Part shown: positions 15,066 to 23,478 of the stretch, piece after piece
Layout: each line of letters starts with the position of its first letter
How positions within the stretch are numbered: the first letter of the stretch is position 1
NCBI GenBank assembly: GCA_038230215.1
Contig: JBBRNR010000008.1
Span: 82,036 to 146,035 of the forward strand
Direction: 5' to 3'
Length of the DNA: 64,000 nucleotides
DNA from: DASVRZ01 sp038230215
Lineage (GTDB): Bacteria; Verrucomicrobiota; Verrucomicrobiia; Chthoniobacterales; DASVRZ01
Made by a program: the position numbers and the translations under genes
The notes under the pieces: model-generated
Told to the model about the DNA's origin: nothing
The model's database searches: none
The model's input: the letters and a program-made list of their open reading frames with translations, nothing else

Positions 15066-15404
15066 TCATTGCGGTAGCGGGTGCGTCATCCGTGTATGGG
15101 TGAAAATGGTGCCATCATCGGAACGAATCACGAAGGCCTTTTTGTCGAGCACAAGAATCTCATAAGATACTGACTCGCCTGTAGGCCACGTCATAATAAA
15201 CCGACTGTCTTGGATGCGCCACTTCCCGTGTGTCGTGCCTTCTGCCGGGTCGAGCCTGAAGGTGTGATCTTGCTTATACTGGACAGAATGACGGCCGCCT
15301 TGCCACTCGCCAATGAAAAGCCGTTCGGACTGCGCGTCAGAAGCCGAGCAGGAGAAACAAACACCCGAAAGTAATATGACGCCGGTAGCAATGAGCTTTT
15401 GCAT
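15066..15404 (-). CDS. Cassette gene: putative lipoprotein with lipocalin-like repeat, 112 residues
   Basis: From the ATG at 15404 the product has a leader (IATGVILLSGVCFSC) that may be a lipoprotein signal, then a small beta domain: GEWQGGRHSVQYKQDHTFRL, GKWRIQDSRFIMTW, YEILVLDKKAFVI. Alternating strands with 'G.W' are typical of small lipocalin-like or calycin-like proteins, but this is only a resemblance. It is the first gene of the array in the direction of transcription; its start lies 15 nt from the GCCTAAC of repeat copy 3. Confidence 0.6.
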   Translation of the reverse strand: MQKLIATGVILLSGVCFSCSASDAQSERLFIGEWQGGRHSVQYKQDHTFRLDPAEGTTHGKWRIQDSRFIMTWPTGESVSYEILVLDKKAFVIRSDDGTIFTHTRMTHPLPQ

Positions 15405-15419
15405 CGTGCGTGGCGAGTC

Positions 15420-15682
15420 GCCTAACATATTATAACCGAAACACATGTCTGGTTGTCGGAGCAGTCCGATGGGGGAAACTGAGGGCGAAGGGAATCCATG
15501 GGCGAGAGGTTGTCGGGTTCGGGCGGGATTGCCAAGCTCCAGATGGGAGTTCCATGGGACTGTGACGAGGTGTGTTTTCGGGCGGAGGAGGCTTTTTTTG
15601 CCAAACTGCGGCACCTCGGGAGCGGTCTGGAGGCGCTTTAGCGCGGTGGAAAGCTCTCACAGAGCCTCGGACGACTACTTTA
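15420..15682 (-). repeat. Long dispersed repeat, copy 3 (about 260 bp), at the head of the array
   Basis: This copy is full length. On the minus strand it ends TTATAATATGTTAGGC, giving a perfect TATAAT (15429-15434) about 25 nt ahead of the first cassette gene, though no convincing -35 was found. It would occupy the place of an attI or promoter region if the array were part of an integron, but no integrase gene is adjacent. The other end runs into degenerate repeats. Confidence 0.75.
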
Positions 15683-15975
15683 GCGCGCCACTAAGGCTTC
15701 TCTGGAGCGTGGGGAAGCTCCTCTCCGACGGTGGAAAGCACCTCTAGCGCGTCGGACGGGTGCTTGAGAACGCGGAAAAGACCCCGTAGAGGACCGGACG
15801 AGTACTTTACGGTGGTCCAAGGCGGTCGTCCGAGGCTCCAGAGGTGCCGTAGTCGGGCGGTTTTGAGTCGAGTTTCAGTGATTTGGGGGGCTGGACGCGG
15901 GGGAAAATGACCTTTTTTCACTCGTCCCACGGTTTATGGTCGCCATTTTCCGCTGGAGCCCCAGTTTCGGTTCCT
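15683..15975. other. Gene-free stretch of degenerate GC-rich repeats
   Basis: No gene is seen here. The DNA continues the long repeat with diverged short units such as GGTGGAAAGC, GCGCGTCGGACG and CTTTAGCGCG. The minus-strand frame at 15691-15930 has a composition explained by these repeats and no domain. The end of the region is the 5' flank of the gene at 15976. Confidence 0.6.
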
Positions 15976-16680
15976 ATGAGCAATACCTTTTATCCCGACG
16001 GCCAGGGCAATCAAGTGGACTGGAACACGAACATCATTTCCAACAAAGCCCTCCTCAACGGGCTGGGGTTTAACGCGGCAGACGTCACTTCGATTACGAA
16101 TGACTGTGCGATGGAAATTTTTCTTCTCACCTGGGTGGGCCAGGCGGCGGATAGCACGTATGCGGCGCTGCATGGCTACGCCAAAGGCATTAGCAACAGT
16201 CCCATCGGGACGCCTGCGATGGCGTTGCCGACGTTGTTGACGTGGCCGGCGACGATGCCGACGCCAGTGGCTCCGGGCATCGGCGCACGTCGCAGCGCGT
16301 GGGTGGCAACGGCCAAGAAATCGACCGGTTACCATGCAGACGGCAATGGCCGGACGTTGCGGCTGGAGCCCGTGGCGGCGCCGTTTGTGCCAGCGGATTA
16401 TGTGGCGGAACTCAAAAAATTAACCGCAGTGGGTCACGAGCTGGTGCAGGTGCAAGTGGGCAAAGGCGGCGGGCAAGTGACGATGTTGCATCTGATGATG
16501 CGGGTGAAGGGGACGGCAGATTTTCGCCAGGTGGCGGTATTTACGAGTCGCACCTATGTGGACCACACGCCGCTGGCCGTGCCCGGTGTGCCGGAGGAGC
16601 GGGAGTATCAACTGGTGGCGCTGAAAAATGACGCACCCATTGGCCATCCGAGCCCGATTCTGTCGGTGATGGTGGGGTAA
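15976..16680 (+). CDS. Hypothetical protein with C-terminal fibronectin-like region
   Basis: From the ATG at 15976 the protein has 234 residues. It starts MSNTFYPDGQGNQVDW, followed by a helical N-terminal domain that resembles a recurrent Verrucomicrobia/Acidobacteria family (residues ~10-110). A proline-rich linker and a C-terminal strand-rich part follow (AVFTSRTYVDHTPLAVPGVP, EYQLVALKNDAPIGHPSPIL), which looks like a fibronectin type III-like module. No signal peptide is visible. Function is unknown. The frame extends to 15883, but the upstream part is repeat DNA. Confidence 0.65.
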   Translation: MSNTFYPDGQGNQVDWNTNIISNKALLNGLGFNAADVTSITNDCAMEIFLLTWVGQAADSTYAALHGYAKGISNSPIGTPAMALPTLLTWPATMPTPVAPGIGARRSAWVATAKKSTGYHADGNGRTLRLEPVAAPFVPADYVAELKKLTAVGHELVQVQVGKGGGQVTMLHLMMRVKGTADFRQVAVFTSRTYVDHTPLAVPGVPEEREYQLVALKNDAPIGHPSPILSVMVG

Positions 16681-16710
16681 ACGAGGCCGAGTGATGGTGG
16701 TCACGGCGCA

Positions 16711-16932
16711 ATGATCGAATCTATCGTCAGTGCCGTGATCGAAGTGGCGCTGGGATTGCTTTGGTGGCTCATCCTTTGGCCCATGATGATCGTTGTCTCC
16801 ACTCCGTTTGTGATGCTCTATGCGGGGATTGCGGCGATTCGTGAGCACAGGCGATTCTCTTACGCTGTCACTGATGGCTACTCCGCTGTTTCCAACTTTT
16901 GGTACAAGCTGCAATTCTGGGGCTCTCGTTGA
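16711..16932 (+). CDS. Small membrane protein, 73 residues
   Basis: The N-terminal 45 residues form one or two membrane segments containing LGLLWWLILWPMMIVVSTPFV and LYAGIAAI, followed by a basic-aromatic tail. No family was recognised. It begins 30 nt after the preceding gene and ends 66 nt before the sugar kinase, so it may be co-transcribed with either. Confidence 0.5.
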   Translation: MIESIVSAVIEVALGLLWWLILWPMMIVVSTPFVMLYAGIAAIREHRRFSYAVTDGYSAVSNFWYKLQFWGSR

Positions 16933-16998
16933 AGCGAGGGGTGGACAGGCAGATTCCACGCTTGACCGGTTTGCGGGGGCTCCGGCAACCTTCGCGGC

Positions 16999-17913
16999 AT
17001 GTCCATTCTTATTGTCGGTTCCATTGCGCTCGATTCGGTGATTACGCCGGTGGAAAATCATGATGATCTGCTCGGCGGGTCGGCTTCGTATGCGGCGGTG
17101 GCGGCGAGTTTCTTTTCCCCGGTGAATCTGGTCGGCATTGTAGGCGCTGATTTCCCTGCAACTCACCTGGAATTTTTTCGTTCGCGCAAGATCGATCTGG
17201 CCGGATTGGAGCAGGCGTCGGGCGAGACGATGCGCTGGACGGGCGAATATGAGTGGGACTTGAATGTGCGCCACACGCGCTCGATTGCGCTGAATGTGTT
17301 TGAGACGTATTCACCGACGATCCCTGTGGCGTATCAGAAGCCGGAGATCGTGTTGCTGGCGAATATCGCGCCGTCGTTGCAAAGCCATGTGCTGGATCAG
17401 ATCGAGCGTCCCCGGTTTATCATCGCCGACACGATGGATCTCTGGATCAACATTGCGCACGCCGATCTGCTGGCACTGCTGGCGCGGGTGGATTTGCTGA
17501 TTTTGAACGACAGCGAGGCCCGGCTATTAACGCAGGAGACAAGTCTGATTCGGGCCGGAAAGAAGATTCAGGCGCTGGGTCCGAAGTATGTGGCGATCAA
17601 GAAGGGCGAGCACGGTTGTCTGCTCTTCGGGCAGGAGGAGTTTTTCAGTTGCGGAGCCTATCCGCTGGAGGACATCCACGATCCGACGGGCGCGGGCGAC
17701 TGTTTTGCGGGCGGGTTTGCGGGGTATCTGAGCAGTCTGGCGTCGGAGAAGATTACGTTTCAGGAGCTGAAGCGGGCGGTGGTGTATGGGAGTGCGCTGG
17801 CGAGCTTTAATGTGGAGGCGTTTAGTCTGGAGCGTCTGCGGACGCTGGATTTCGCCCAGGTGGAGGAGCGTTACCGGATGTTCCGGGCGATGACGCAGTT
17901 TGAGCAGATCTAG
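16999..17913 (+). CDS. PfkB-family sugar or nucleoside kinase
   Basis: The 304-residue protein is a ribokinase-like (PfkB) kinase. The N-terminal motif is LLGGSASYAAVAAS, and the C-terminal PfkB signature DPTGAGDCFAGGF holds the catalytic Asp and the anion hole. An ATP-binding block AIKKGEHGCLLF precedes it. The substrate cannot be told from sequence; relatives phosphorylate adenosine, ribose or other sugars. The stop overlaps the convergent serine-hydrolase stop by four bases (CTAG). Confidence 0.88.
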   Translation: MSILIVGSIALDSVITPVENHDDLLGGSASYAAVAASFFSPVNLVGIVGADFPATHLEFFRSRKIDLAGLEQASGETMRWTGEYEWDLNVRHTRSIALNVFETYSPTIPVAYQKPEIVLLANIAPSLQSHVLDQIERPRFIIADTMDLWINIAHADLLALLARVDLLILNDSEARLLTQETSLIRAGKKIQALGPKYVAIKKGEHGCLLFGQEEFFSCGAYPLEDIHDPTGAGDCFAGGFAGYLSSLASEKITFQELKRAVVYGSALASFNVEAFSLERLRTLDFAQVEERYRMFRAMTQFEQI

Positions 17914-19055
17914 GGCACGTAAAGAGCGTCCACGAGACGGAGCGACTTGGCGTTGGGGAAGATGCCGAGTTCCATTTGATTCATCACGTAAGCGAAGGCG
18001 AGGCCGTGCTCCGGGTCGGCAAAAGCATGGCTCCCTCCCGCGCCCGGATGCCCGAAGGCGCGCAGCGACGGGCCGTAAAGTGAGCGGAGTTTCATGCCAT
18101 TGGCGTCGAGCGGGTCGAGCATAAAGCCGCAGGAAAACGCGGTGTGCTCGAGGGTTACGAGGTCGTTGCCCTGGGTGAGGATGCGGCTCATTTGCGCGAG
18201 GGTGGCGGGAGAGAAATAGCGGCGGCCGTCCATTTCGCCGTCGTTCGCGAGCATGGCATACCATTTTCCCAAGGCGCGGGCGGTGCCGATGCCGCCGATG
18301 GCCGGGAGTGAGGCCAGGCGCGCCGCCGGGGTGTTCATGGAGGCGACACTGGCGAGGCCGGCAGGAGTGGAAAAGGCCAGGTGCGTGAGGGAATTGCGGT
18401 CGGCCATGGCGCGCCAAAAGGCGTTGTCGGGCAGTCCGCCGGGGTTGCGAGCTGGAAAAACGGCGGCGACGCTGGCGAGACGTTCCGGGGGAAGTCCGAT
18501 CCAGAGGTCGAGTTCCATCGGATCGCCGAAGAGGGTGCGCCAGAGTGTTCCGAGAGGCTGGCCGGCGAGGCGGCGGACGAGTTCATCCACCAGGAAGCCG
18601 AAGGTGCGGGTATGATAACCATGGAACTCGCCTGGTTTCCATTGCGGCGCCTGATTCGCCAGAGCGGCGCAAACCGCGTCGTGATCGAAAACAGAGATCG
18701 CCGGGTCGAGCAAACCGGGGAGCCCGGCTCGATGCGACAGGAGCTGGCTGAGCGTGATTTCCCCTTTTCCAGCCGCAGCGAATTGCGGCCAGAAGTCGGC
18801 GACATGGCGATCCAACTCGATGCCGTCCTCCTCCAAAACCGCGAGCAACGTCCCGGCGGCCAGGGCTTTCGTGGCGGACCAGATGAGCACCGGCGTGTCG
18901 GAGGTCCAGGGCTGGGTTTTCTGGCGGTCATGAAAACCAGAGGCGAGTGAGAGAACTTCCCGGCCCCCGCGCCAGATGGAAACGGAGGCGCCGAGTTCGC
19001 CCAAAGCGGTAAAGTTTTCCTCGAAAAGTGATCCGAGTTGGGGAGGGATGTCCAT
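17910..19055 (-). CDS. Serine hydrolase of the beta-lactamase/esterase (EstB-like) family
   Basis: The 381-residue protein has the class C beta-lactamase-like fold. The nucleophile motif is SATK at residues 60-63, the Tyr motif is YHT at 147-149, and the third element HPGAGGSH replaces KTG. This combination is typical of esterase or D-aminopeptidase relatives rather than true beta-lactamases. No signal peptide is seen, so it is probably cytosolic. The ATG follows directly on the stop of the TPR gene, so the two form one operon. Confidence 0.85.
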   Translation of the reverse strand: MDIPPQLGSLFEENFTALGELGASVSIWRGGREVLSLASGFHDRQKTQPWTSDTPVLIWSATKALAAGTLLAVLEEDGIELDRHVADFWPQFAAAGKGEITLSQLLSHRAGLPGLLDPAISVFDHDAVCAALANQAPQWKPGEFHGYHTRTFGFLVDELVRRLAGQPLGTLWRTLFGDPMELDLWIGLPPERLASVAAVFPARNPGGLPDNAFWRAMADRNSLTHLAFSTPAGLASVASMNTPAARLASLPAIGGIGTARALGKWYAMLANDGEMDGRRYFSPATLAQMSRILTQGNDLVTLEHTAFSCGFMLDPLDANGMKLRSLYGPSLRAFGHPGAGGSHAFADPEHGLAFAYVMNQMELGIFPNAKSLRLVDALYVP

Positions 19056-19520
19056 TCAGACTTCCTGCCAGATGGCACTCAGATCGGGATCGTGCTCGGC
19101 GATTTCCCGGAACTTTTTGTTCATCTTGAAGCTGGTCTTGAGATAGGCGCGGGCCTGCTGCATCTCGCCCAAGACGGCGTTGTAGCAGGCGAGATTGTAA
19201 TAATAGGTCGCCTCGTCGAGGAGCGACGCTGGACCGGCGATCAAGATTTCCCGCGCCTCCAGGGTTTGCCCCAGTTCATGCAGGCAAAAAGCGGCGTGAA
19301 TGAAGCCGATGGGCAGCTCCGGGTGCAATTCGCAAAGTTGTCGGCTGACTTCCAAGGCACTGGGGAATTGCTTGAAATTCAGGAGGAGAAAGAGGCGCGC
19401 TTGTTTGACGCGCAAGTCGTCCTGATGCTGCGCGGGCAAGGACGCCAGTTCCGCGAGTGCTTCCTCAAACATGCCCAGCTCGCCGTAGCCCTCGGCGGCT
19501 TGTAGAGTGCGGTCCATCAT
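19056..19520 (-). CDS. TPR-repeat protein
   Basis: The ~154-residue protein consists of helical repeats of TPR type: AAEGYGELGMFEEALAELA, ARLFLLLNFKQFPSALEVS, GFIHAAFCLHELGQTLEARE and YNLACYNAVLGEMQQARAYL. Such proteins bind partners. It lies directly upstream of the serine hydrolase (TGA-ATG junction), so they may act together. The start may be 19520 or 19517; a GTG at 19526 is less likely. Confidence 0.8.
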   Translation of the reverse strand: MMDRTLQAAEGYGELGMFEEALAELASLPAQHQDDLRVKQARLFLLLNFKQFPSALEVSRQLCELHPELPIGFIHAAFCLHELGQTLEAREILIAGPASLLDEATYYYNLACYNAVLGEMQQARAYLKTSFKMNKKFREIAEHDPDLSAIWQEV

Positions 19521-19660
19521 TGCCACTTAATCACCTTTTCGCGGGCCGAAAGTCAATCGGAAGGTTGTCTTTTCCCAGGTAAGAAAACCGTCCTCCAAGC
19601 CTTGCTTGAAAAAAACCCGGTGTATCGACCGGAACTGTGTTATCTTGCCAGTCCAAAATT

Positions 19661-19993
19661 ATGCAAAAGAAAAGCGCTTTTTCACGTCGTCTCCCAGACT
19701 TGGTCACTGAAGAGTTGGTCAATGTCTTAACATCGAAAAACATCTTTGAATTCAAGGAACTCTTTGACGTGGTCCACGAAAATCTAAAAGCCCGCAATGC
19801 GGCCAGTGGCGGCGAAGAAATGCTCCGACTGCGCGCCTACGAGAAACTGCAGAACCTGGTGAACCGCGGCGCAGTGAAGAAAACCCTCAAGAAATACAAG
19901 GGTGTCCCCGAAGAACTCGCCAAGGTCGTGCCGATCGTTCCCGGTGTTCCTCCGGTTCCTGCCGCACCCGCCATCGAGCCTGCAGCCGCCTAA
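19661..19993 (+). CDS. Small basic protein with Ala/Pro-rich tail, unknown function
   Basis: From the ATG at 19661 the 110-residue product has a compact helical part (residues ~5-75: LPDLVTEELVNVLTSKNIFE, LRAYEKLQNLVNRGAVKKTL), then a Pro/Ala/Val-rich tail. It looks like a small winged-helix-like domain followed by a low-complexity tail, but I recognise no family. A strong terminator follows, so it is probably a single-gene unit. A GTG at 19637 is not preferred. Confidence 0.65.
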   Translation: MQKKSAFSRRLPDLVTEELVNVLTSKNIFEFKELFDVVHENLKARNAASGGEEMLRLRAYEKLQNLVNRGAVKKTLKKYKGVPEELAKVVPIVPGVPPVPAAPAIEPAAA

Positions 19994-20010
19994 CACGTCC
20001 TGTTTTAGAA

Positions 20011-20040
20011 AAATACCGCCGTTTCACCACGGCGGTATTT
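20011..20040 (+). terminator. Rho-independent terminator
   Basis: A 10-bp perfect stem AAATACCGCC/GGCGGTATTT with a 10-nt loop is followed by T residues, 18 nt after the stop of the preceding gene. The A-run before the stem could let it act in both directions. Confidence 0.9.
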
Positions 20041-20086
20041 TCATGTACAGAGCATGTCTGGCACACACGATGCTCTAACAGACTGC

Positions 20087-20518
20087 ATGAAGAAATTTCT
20101 TATTGCCGTCGCAGTGCTCTCCCTCGCCTCCCAAGGTCATGCGGCTGACGGAGAAAAATCAATTCAGGAATTGCGAGACGAGATCGCGCAATTGAAAAGA
20201 ACTCTGGCGAAGGCGCAGGATCAGACAGTCACTAATTTCTCCACTTCCGTGGAACTTCGCTCTAAATATGAGGCCGCCATCCAGCGCATCAATGAGGCGA
20301 ACGACGTCGCCCGCCAGTGGCGTTCCCAGGCGATCAATCTGAAGCATGAGCTTTCTTACACCAAAGCCATCGCCCAGACTGGCGACACGGTCGATCTGGA
20401 AAAAGTTTACGCCAATGTGCCGCATTTTCGGATTTCCAATATCGCCAGCCGCGAAGAATCGACTGTGAAAGCCCCGAAGACGGACGAAATTTCGCCGAGT
20501 TACATCAGTATGCGCTGA
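20087..20518 (+). CDS. Exported coiled-coil protein, unknown function
   Basis: From the ATG at 20087 the 143-residue product has a signal peptide (MKKFLIAVAVLSLASQGHA) and a predicted coiled coil at about residues 25-85 (IQELRDEIAQLKRTLAKAQD and beyond). The tail is polar. It is probably periplasmic. No family was recognised. It is convergent with khpB. Confidence 0.7.
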   Translation: MKKFLIAVAVLSLASQGHAADGEKSIQELRDEIAQLKRTLAKAQDQTVTNFSTSVELRSKYEAAIQRINEANDVARQWRSQAINLKHELSYTKAIAQTGDTVDLEKVYANVPHFRISNIASREESTVKAPKTDEISPSYISMR

Positions 20519-20539
20519 GTCGGATGGAAGTCGCCCCGG

Positions 20540-20977
20540 CTAACGGCGACGCAGAGTAATGCGTTTCACGGGAATGTTACCCTGCGGGCTCTCACTTTTG
20601 ACAAAAGGATCATCCTTAAAGGCGTTGTGGATGAGCCGCCGGTCGTAGGCGTTCATCGGGTCGAGACTGACCACGCGCCCGGTGCGACGGACGGTTTCTG
20701 CCATCAGTTGGGCGCGGGCGACCAGTTTGTCGTCGCGCATGGAACGATAATGCTCGATGTCGAGGTGGACCTTCGGCGCGTTTTTGTCCTTAGCCTGGCA
20801 GACTTTGTTGACGAGGATTTGCAGGTTTTCCAGTGTCTCGCCGTTGCGCCCGATCAGAAGCCGGCTCTCATGGGTGTAAACTTGGAGATTCGTGCCGTGC
20901 TCGTCCGGCGACTCGGTAATTTCAAAGGCAAATCCGAGATAGCCCAACATGGTGTCGAGGGTGTCTTTCGGATTCAT
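20540..20977 (-). CDS. khpB: KH/R3H-domain RNA-binding protein (Jag/KhpB family)
   Basis: KhpB proteins bind RNA and act with YidC-linked envelope biogenesis and cell division in several bacteria. At 145 residues this one has a KH domain with the GRNGETLENLQ loop (about residues 43-53) and a C-terminal R3H domain. In the latter, the ~R-X3-H pattern falls in DRRLIHNAFKDD. The N-terminal Jag domain of longer relatives is absent. It lies 11 nt after yidC, the usual operon position. Confidence 0.9.
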   Translation of the reverse strand: MNPKDTLDTMLGYLGFAFEITESPDEHGTNLQVYTHESRLLIGRNGETLENLQILVNKVCQAKDKNAPKVHLDIEHYRSMRDDKLVARAQLMAETVRRTGRVVSLDPMNAYDRRLIHNAFKDDPFVKSESPQGNIPVKRITLRRR

Positions 20978-20988
20978 AGGCGAAGAAG

Positions 20989-22761
20989 TTAACGTTTGGC
21001 TTTGGCGATTTTGGCGTTGGCTGGGACCGAGTTGACTTTCACCAGCTCGGGCAGCGGTGCGTTGCGAGTCAGATACAGTTGCACGATGGAGAATATATTC
21101 TGAACTGTCCAGTAAAGTGCAAGCGCGGAAGCGTAGTTGTAGCAGATAAAGAGGAAGAAAATCGGCATGAACATGAAGATTTTCTGCTGTGAGGAATCTC
21201 CTGTTTTCGGCGTGAGCTGCATTTGCCAGAGCATTGTGACGGCCATCACAAGTGGGAAAATGTTGATCGGGATAATGCCCAAATAGGGAATGGGACCCAA
21301 ATGGGCGACGGTGTCGGGCTGGGAAAGATCGTTCACCCAGAGGAAACTGCTGTTTCTCAGTTCCACCGCAACGGCAAGCATGGAGTAAAAGCCAAAGAAA
21401 ATCGGCATTTGCACCAGCATTGGCAGACAGCCTGCGAAGGGATTAACGCCATAATCCTTGTAGAGCTTCATCACCTCGGTGTTCATTCGGGTCGGATCGT
21501 CTTTATATTTCTCCTTCAGCTCGTTCATTTTTGGAGCGAGAAGGGACATTTTCTTCATCGACTTCATCGACTTGTTTTGGATGGTCCAGAGTCCTGTTTT
21601 AATAATGAGGGTGAGGACGATGATCGCGACGCCGTAGTTTTTGACGAAGCTGTGAATCCAGTTCATCGCCTGAAGCAACGCACTGCTGAAAAAACCAAAG
21701 AAGCCAAATTCCATGACTCCCTCCTGCTCGCTGCCGAGGGTTTTCAGACGACTGTATTCCTTTGGACCGGCGTAAAAAGCGAACGATTGCGTCTTGCTCT
21801 CGCCGGGCGCGAGGGAGAAGGCGGGAAAACCGAGCGCACCCGTGATGGCGTAATGTTTCGGAGCGTCCGGCGTTTTCTGAGGCAATGCATAACGGCCGGT
21901 CCAGATGCTATCGCCGCGCAGATCGCCGAGCGGCTGAAGCATGGTGCTAAAGTATTGGTTTTTCGTTCCGGCCCAAAGAATGCCGGAAGCAGACTCGCGG
22001 ATTTCGGATTTCTCAATTTTATTTCCGATGAGTGGAATCTCTCGCGTCTCAAAATTGGCAATGTTCTTGTAGATCGTCTTGGAACCCGCCTGATAATCAA
22101 AGCTGAGGTAGCGCGGCTGATCGTGGTCGTGGATCGGAGCCGCGGCTCCCGTGGTCACAAACCACGGTTTCACGTCGAGTTTGGCGACGCCGGGATTGGA
22201 AAATGTAACGTCGTATTTGAGCTGGTAGTCGTCTTTGACCATCTCCGATTTGCCCACGGTGAATGTCTTCAGGATTTGCACGCCCGAGGGCAAAATAGAT
22301 TCGAGTGTGATCGCTTTCTCACTCACTTCTTTGACTGACTCATTGGTTTTTGGCCATTTGCCGGGTTCATCAGTGATAACGCCAATGGGCACGTCGGAAG
22401 TACCGTTGATCACCACATGGCCGCCATTTTCGCTTTTGTGACCGAGGAGTTCCACCATTTGCAGACCGCCTGCGCTGGTGAAGGTATATGCCGCCACCGG
22501 GGTGCTGAGTTTATGAGTTGACGCTGGTAAAACGGGCGTCGTCGGTGCTTCTGAAACGGCGGTTACCGCTCCCCCGATGGCTGGCGTCGAGCTGACAACG
22601 AGCGGAGTGGGACTCGATTGAGCGCCGGCAGTTTTGGCTTTTTCGGCAGCCAGTCGGGCTTGTGTGGCTTGGTAGGCTTTGCTTTGTTTTTGGGCCTCGT
22701 ATTGCGACCAGAACAGGCCTCCAAGGCAGAGAATGATGATGATCCAGGCTTTACGGTCCAT
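20989..22761 (-). CDS. yidC: Membrane protein insertase YidC
   Basis: YidC inserts proteins into the inner membrane, alone or with SecYEG. The 590-residue length is that of the Gram-negative type. There is an N-terminal membrane anchor (about residues 5-20), a linker and periplasmic domain to about residue 350, and then the conserved five-helix core. The core starts near MNWIHSFVKNYGVAIIVLTL and includes the charged cytoplasmic hairpin KYKDDPTRMNTEVMKLYKDY and PFAGCLPMLVQMPIFFGFYS. It lies between yidD and khpB in the standard order. Confidence 0.97.
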   Translation of the reverse strand: MDRKAWIIIILCLGGLFWSQYEAQKQSKAYQATQARLAAEKAKTAGAQSSPTPLVVSSTPAIGGAVTAVSEAPTTPVLPASTHKLSTPVAAYTFTSAGGLQMVELLGHKSENGGHVVINGTSDVPIGVITDEPGKWPKTNESVKEVSEKAITLESILPSGVQILKTFTVGKSEMVKDDYQLKYDVTFSNPGVAKLDVKPWFVTTGAAAPIHDHDQPRYLSFDYQAGSKTIYKNIANFETREIPLIGNKIEKSEIRESASGILWAGTKNQYFSTMLQPLGDLRGDSIWTGRYALPQKTPDAPKHYAITGALGFPAFSLAPGESKTQSFAFYAGPKEYSRLKTLGSEQEGVMEFGFFGFFSSALLQAMNWIHSFVKNYGVAIIVLTLIIKTGLWTIQNKSMKSMKKMSLLAPKMNELKEKYKDDPTRMNTEVMKLYKDYGVNPFAGCLPMLVQMPIFFGFYSMLAVAVELRNSSFLWVNDLSQPDTVAHLGPIPYLGIIPINIFPLVMAVTMLWQMQLTPKTGDSSQQKIFMFMPIFFLFICYNYASALALYWTVQNIFSIVQLYLTRNAPLPELVKVNSVPANAKIAKAKR

Positions 22762-23066
22762 TAATTTGAAGAGGATTGAGGTGATTGACAGTGCTGGCAG
22801 CCAGCAGGATTCGAGGTGTTTTTGCCTGGGGGATTTTTTGAAGGGACGGGATCATAACCCGATCCGCCCCACGGTTGGCAACGGCAAATGCGGCACACGG
22901 CGAGCCAGCTTCCACGGAGAAAACCATGCGTTTCCGCCGCCTCCACGGCGTATTCGCTGCAAGTCGGAGTATAACGGCAGCCACCGCCCATCAGCGCTGA
23001 CAAAAGAGGCGACAGGGTGCACTTGTAAAGTGCGAGAGCCAGGCGGAGCGGAGTGCGGGCAGTCAT
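22761..23066 (-). CDS. yidD: Membrane protein insertion efficiency factor YidD
   Basis: The YidD family hallmark CRYTPTCSEYAVEAA is present, preceded by the amphipathic helix LALALYKCTLSPLLS and followed by RICRCQPWGGSGYDPVP. At 101 residues it is normal in length with an extended polar tail. Its start overlaps the rnpA stop by ATGA and its stop touches the yidC start, so translation is coupled. It is thought to help YidC-dependent insertion. Confidence 0.96.
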   Translation of the reverse strand: MTARTPLRLALALYKCTLSPLLSALMGGGCRYTPTCSEYAVEAAETHGFLRGSWLAVCRICRCQPWGGSGYDPVPSKNPPGKNTSNPAGCQHCQSPQSSSN

Positions 23067-23422
23067 GAGTCGGCGCAGAGGATAGAGGCACGCCGGGCGA
23101 GCTGCAACCAGTCACTTTCCAGCCGCTGATAGGTGGCGAACTTCGCCGGATGCCGAGCAATGGTGACGATCCAGGTGTTCGGCGCAAGTCGGTGCTGGTG
23201 CAGTCGAAAAATTTCACGCAGGCGGCGGCGGAGCTGATTGCGCTCGACTGCGGAGCCTGCGCGCTTCGAAGTGATGAATCCGATGCGGAGCGACGCATCA
23301 GGCGCAGGTTGCAAGACGGACAGCACCATAAGTTTGGAATGCTGGGCGACGCCTCGTTCCCGAACTTGGCGGAACTCTCCCGAGAGAGTCAGGCGGCGGG
23401 ACTTGGGAAAAGAATGATCCAC
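23063..23422 (-). CDS. rnpA: Ribonuclease P protein component
   Basis: RnpA helps the RNase P RNA cleave pre-tRNA 5' leaders. The 119-residue product contains the RNR motif, here ERNQLRRRLREIFR, plus RIGFITSKRAGSAV and the N-terminal LSGEFRQVRERG. It sits between rpmH and yidD, the standard order. The RNA subunit was not seen in this window. Confidence 0.97.
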   Translation of the reverse strand: MDHSFPKSRRLTLSGEFRQVRERGVAQHSKLMVLSVLQPAPDASLRIGFITSKRAGSAVERNQLRRRLREIFRLHQHRLAPNTWIVTIARHPAKFATYQRLESDWLQLARRASILCADS

Positions 23423-23478
23423 GCCTTGGTTCCCCAGAGGAAAATCTCTGTGGGATTTAAATGAAACTCGACCGAAAA

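Noticed and set aside
15691..15930. 79-residue minus-strand frame upstream of the cassette array
   Set aside because: It is explained by the degenerate GC-rich repeats and has no domain.
15420..17000. Integron integrase gene expected at the head of the array
   Set aside because: No tyrosine-recombinase frame or motif is present here; the genes found are a hypothetical, a small membrane protein and a PfkB kinase.
21223..22338. 371-residue plus-strand frame over yidC
   Set aside because: Antisense to yidC; composition is rich in His and Arg as expected of a shadow.
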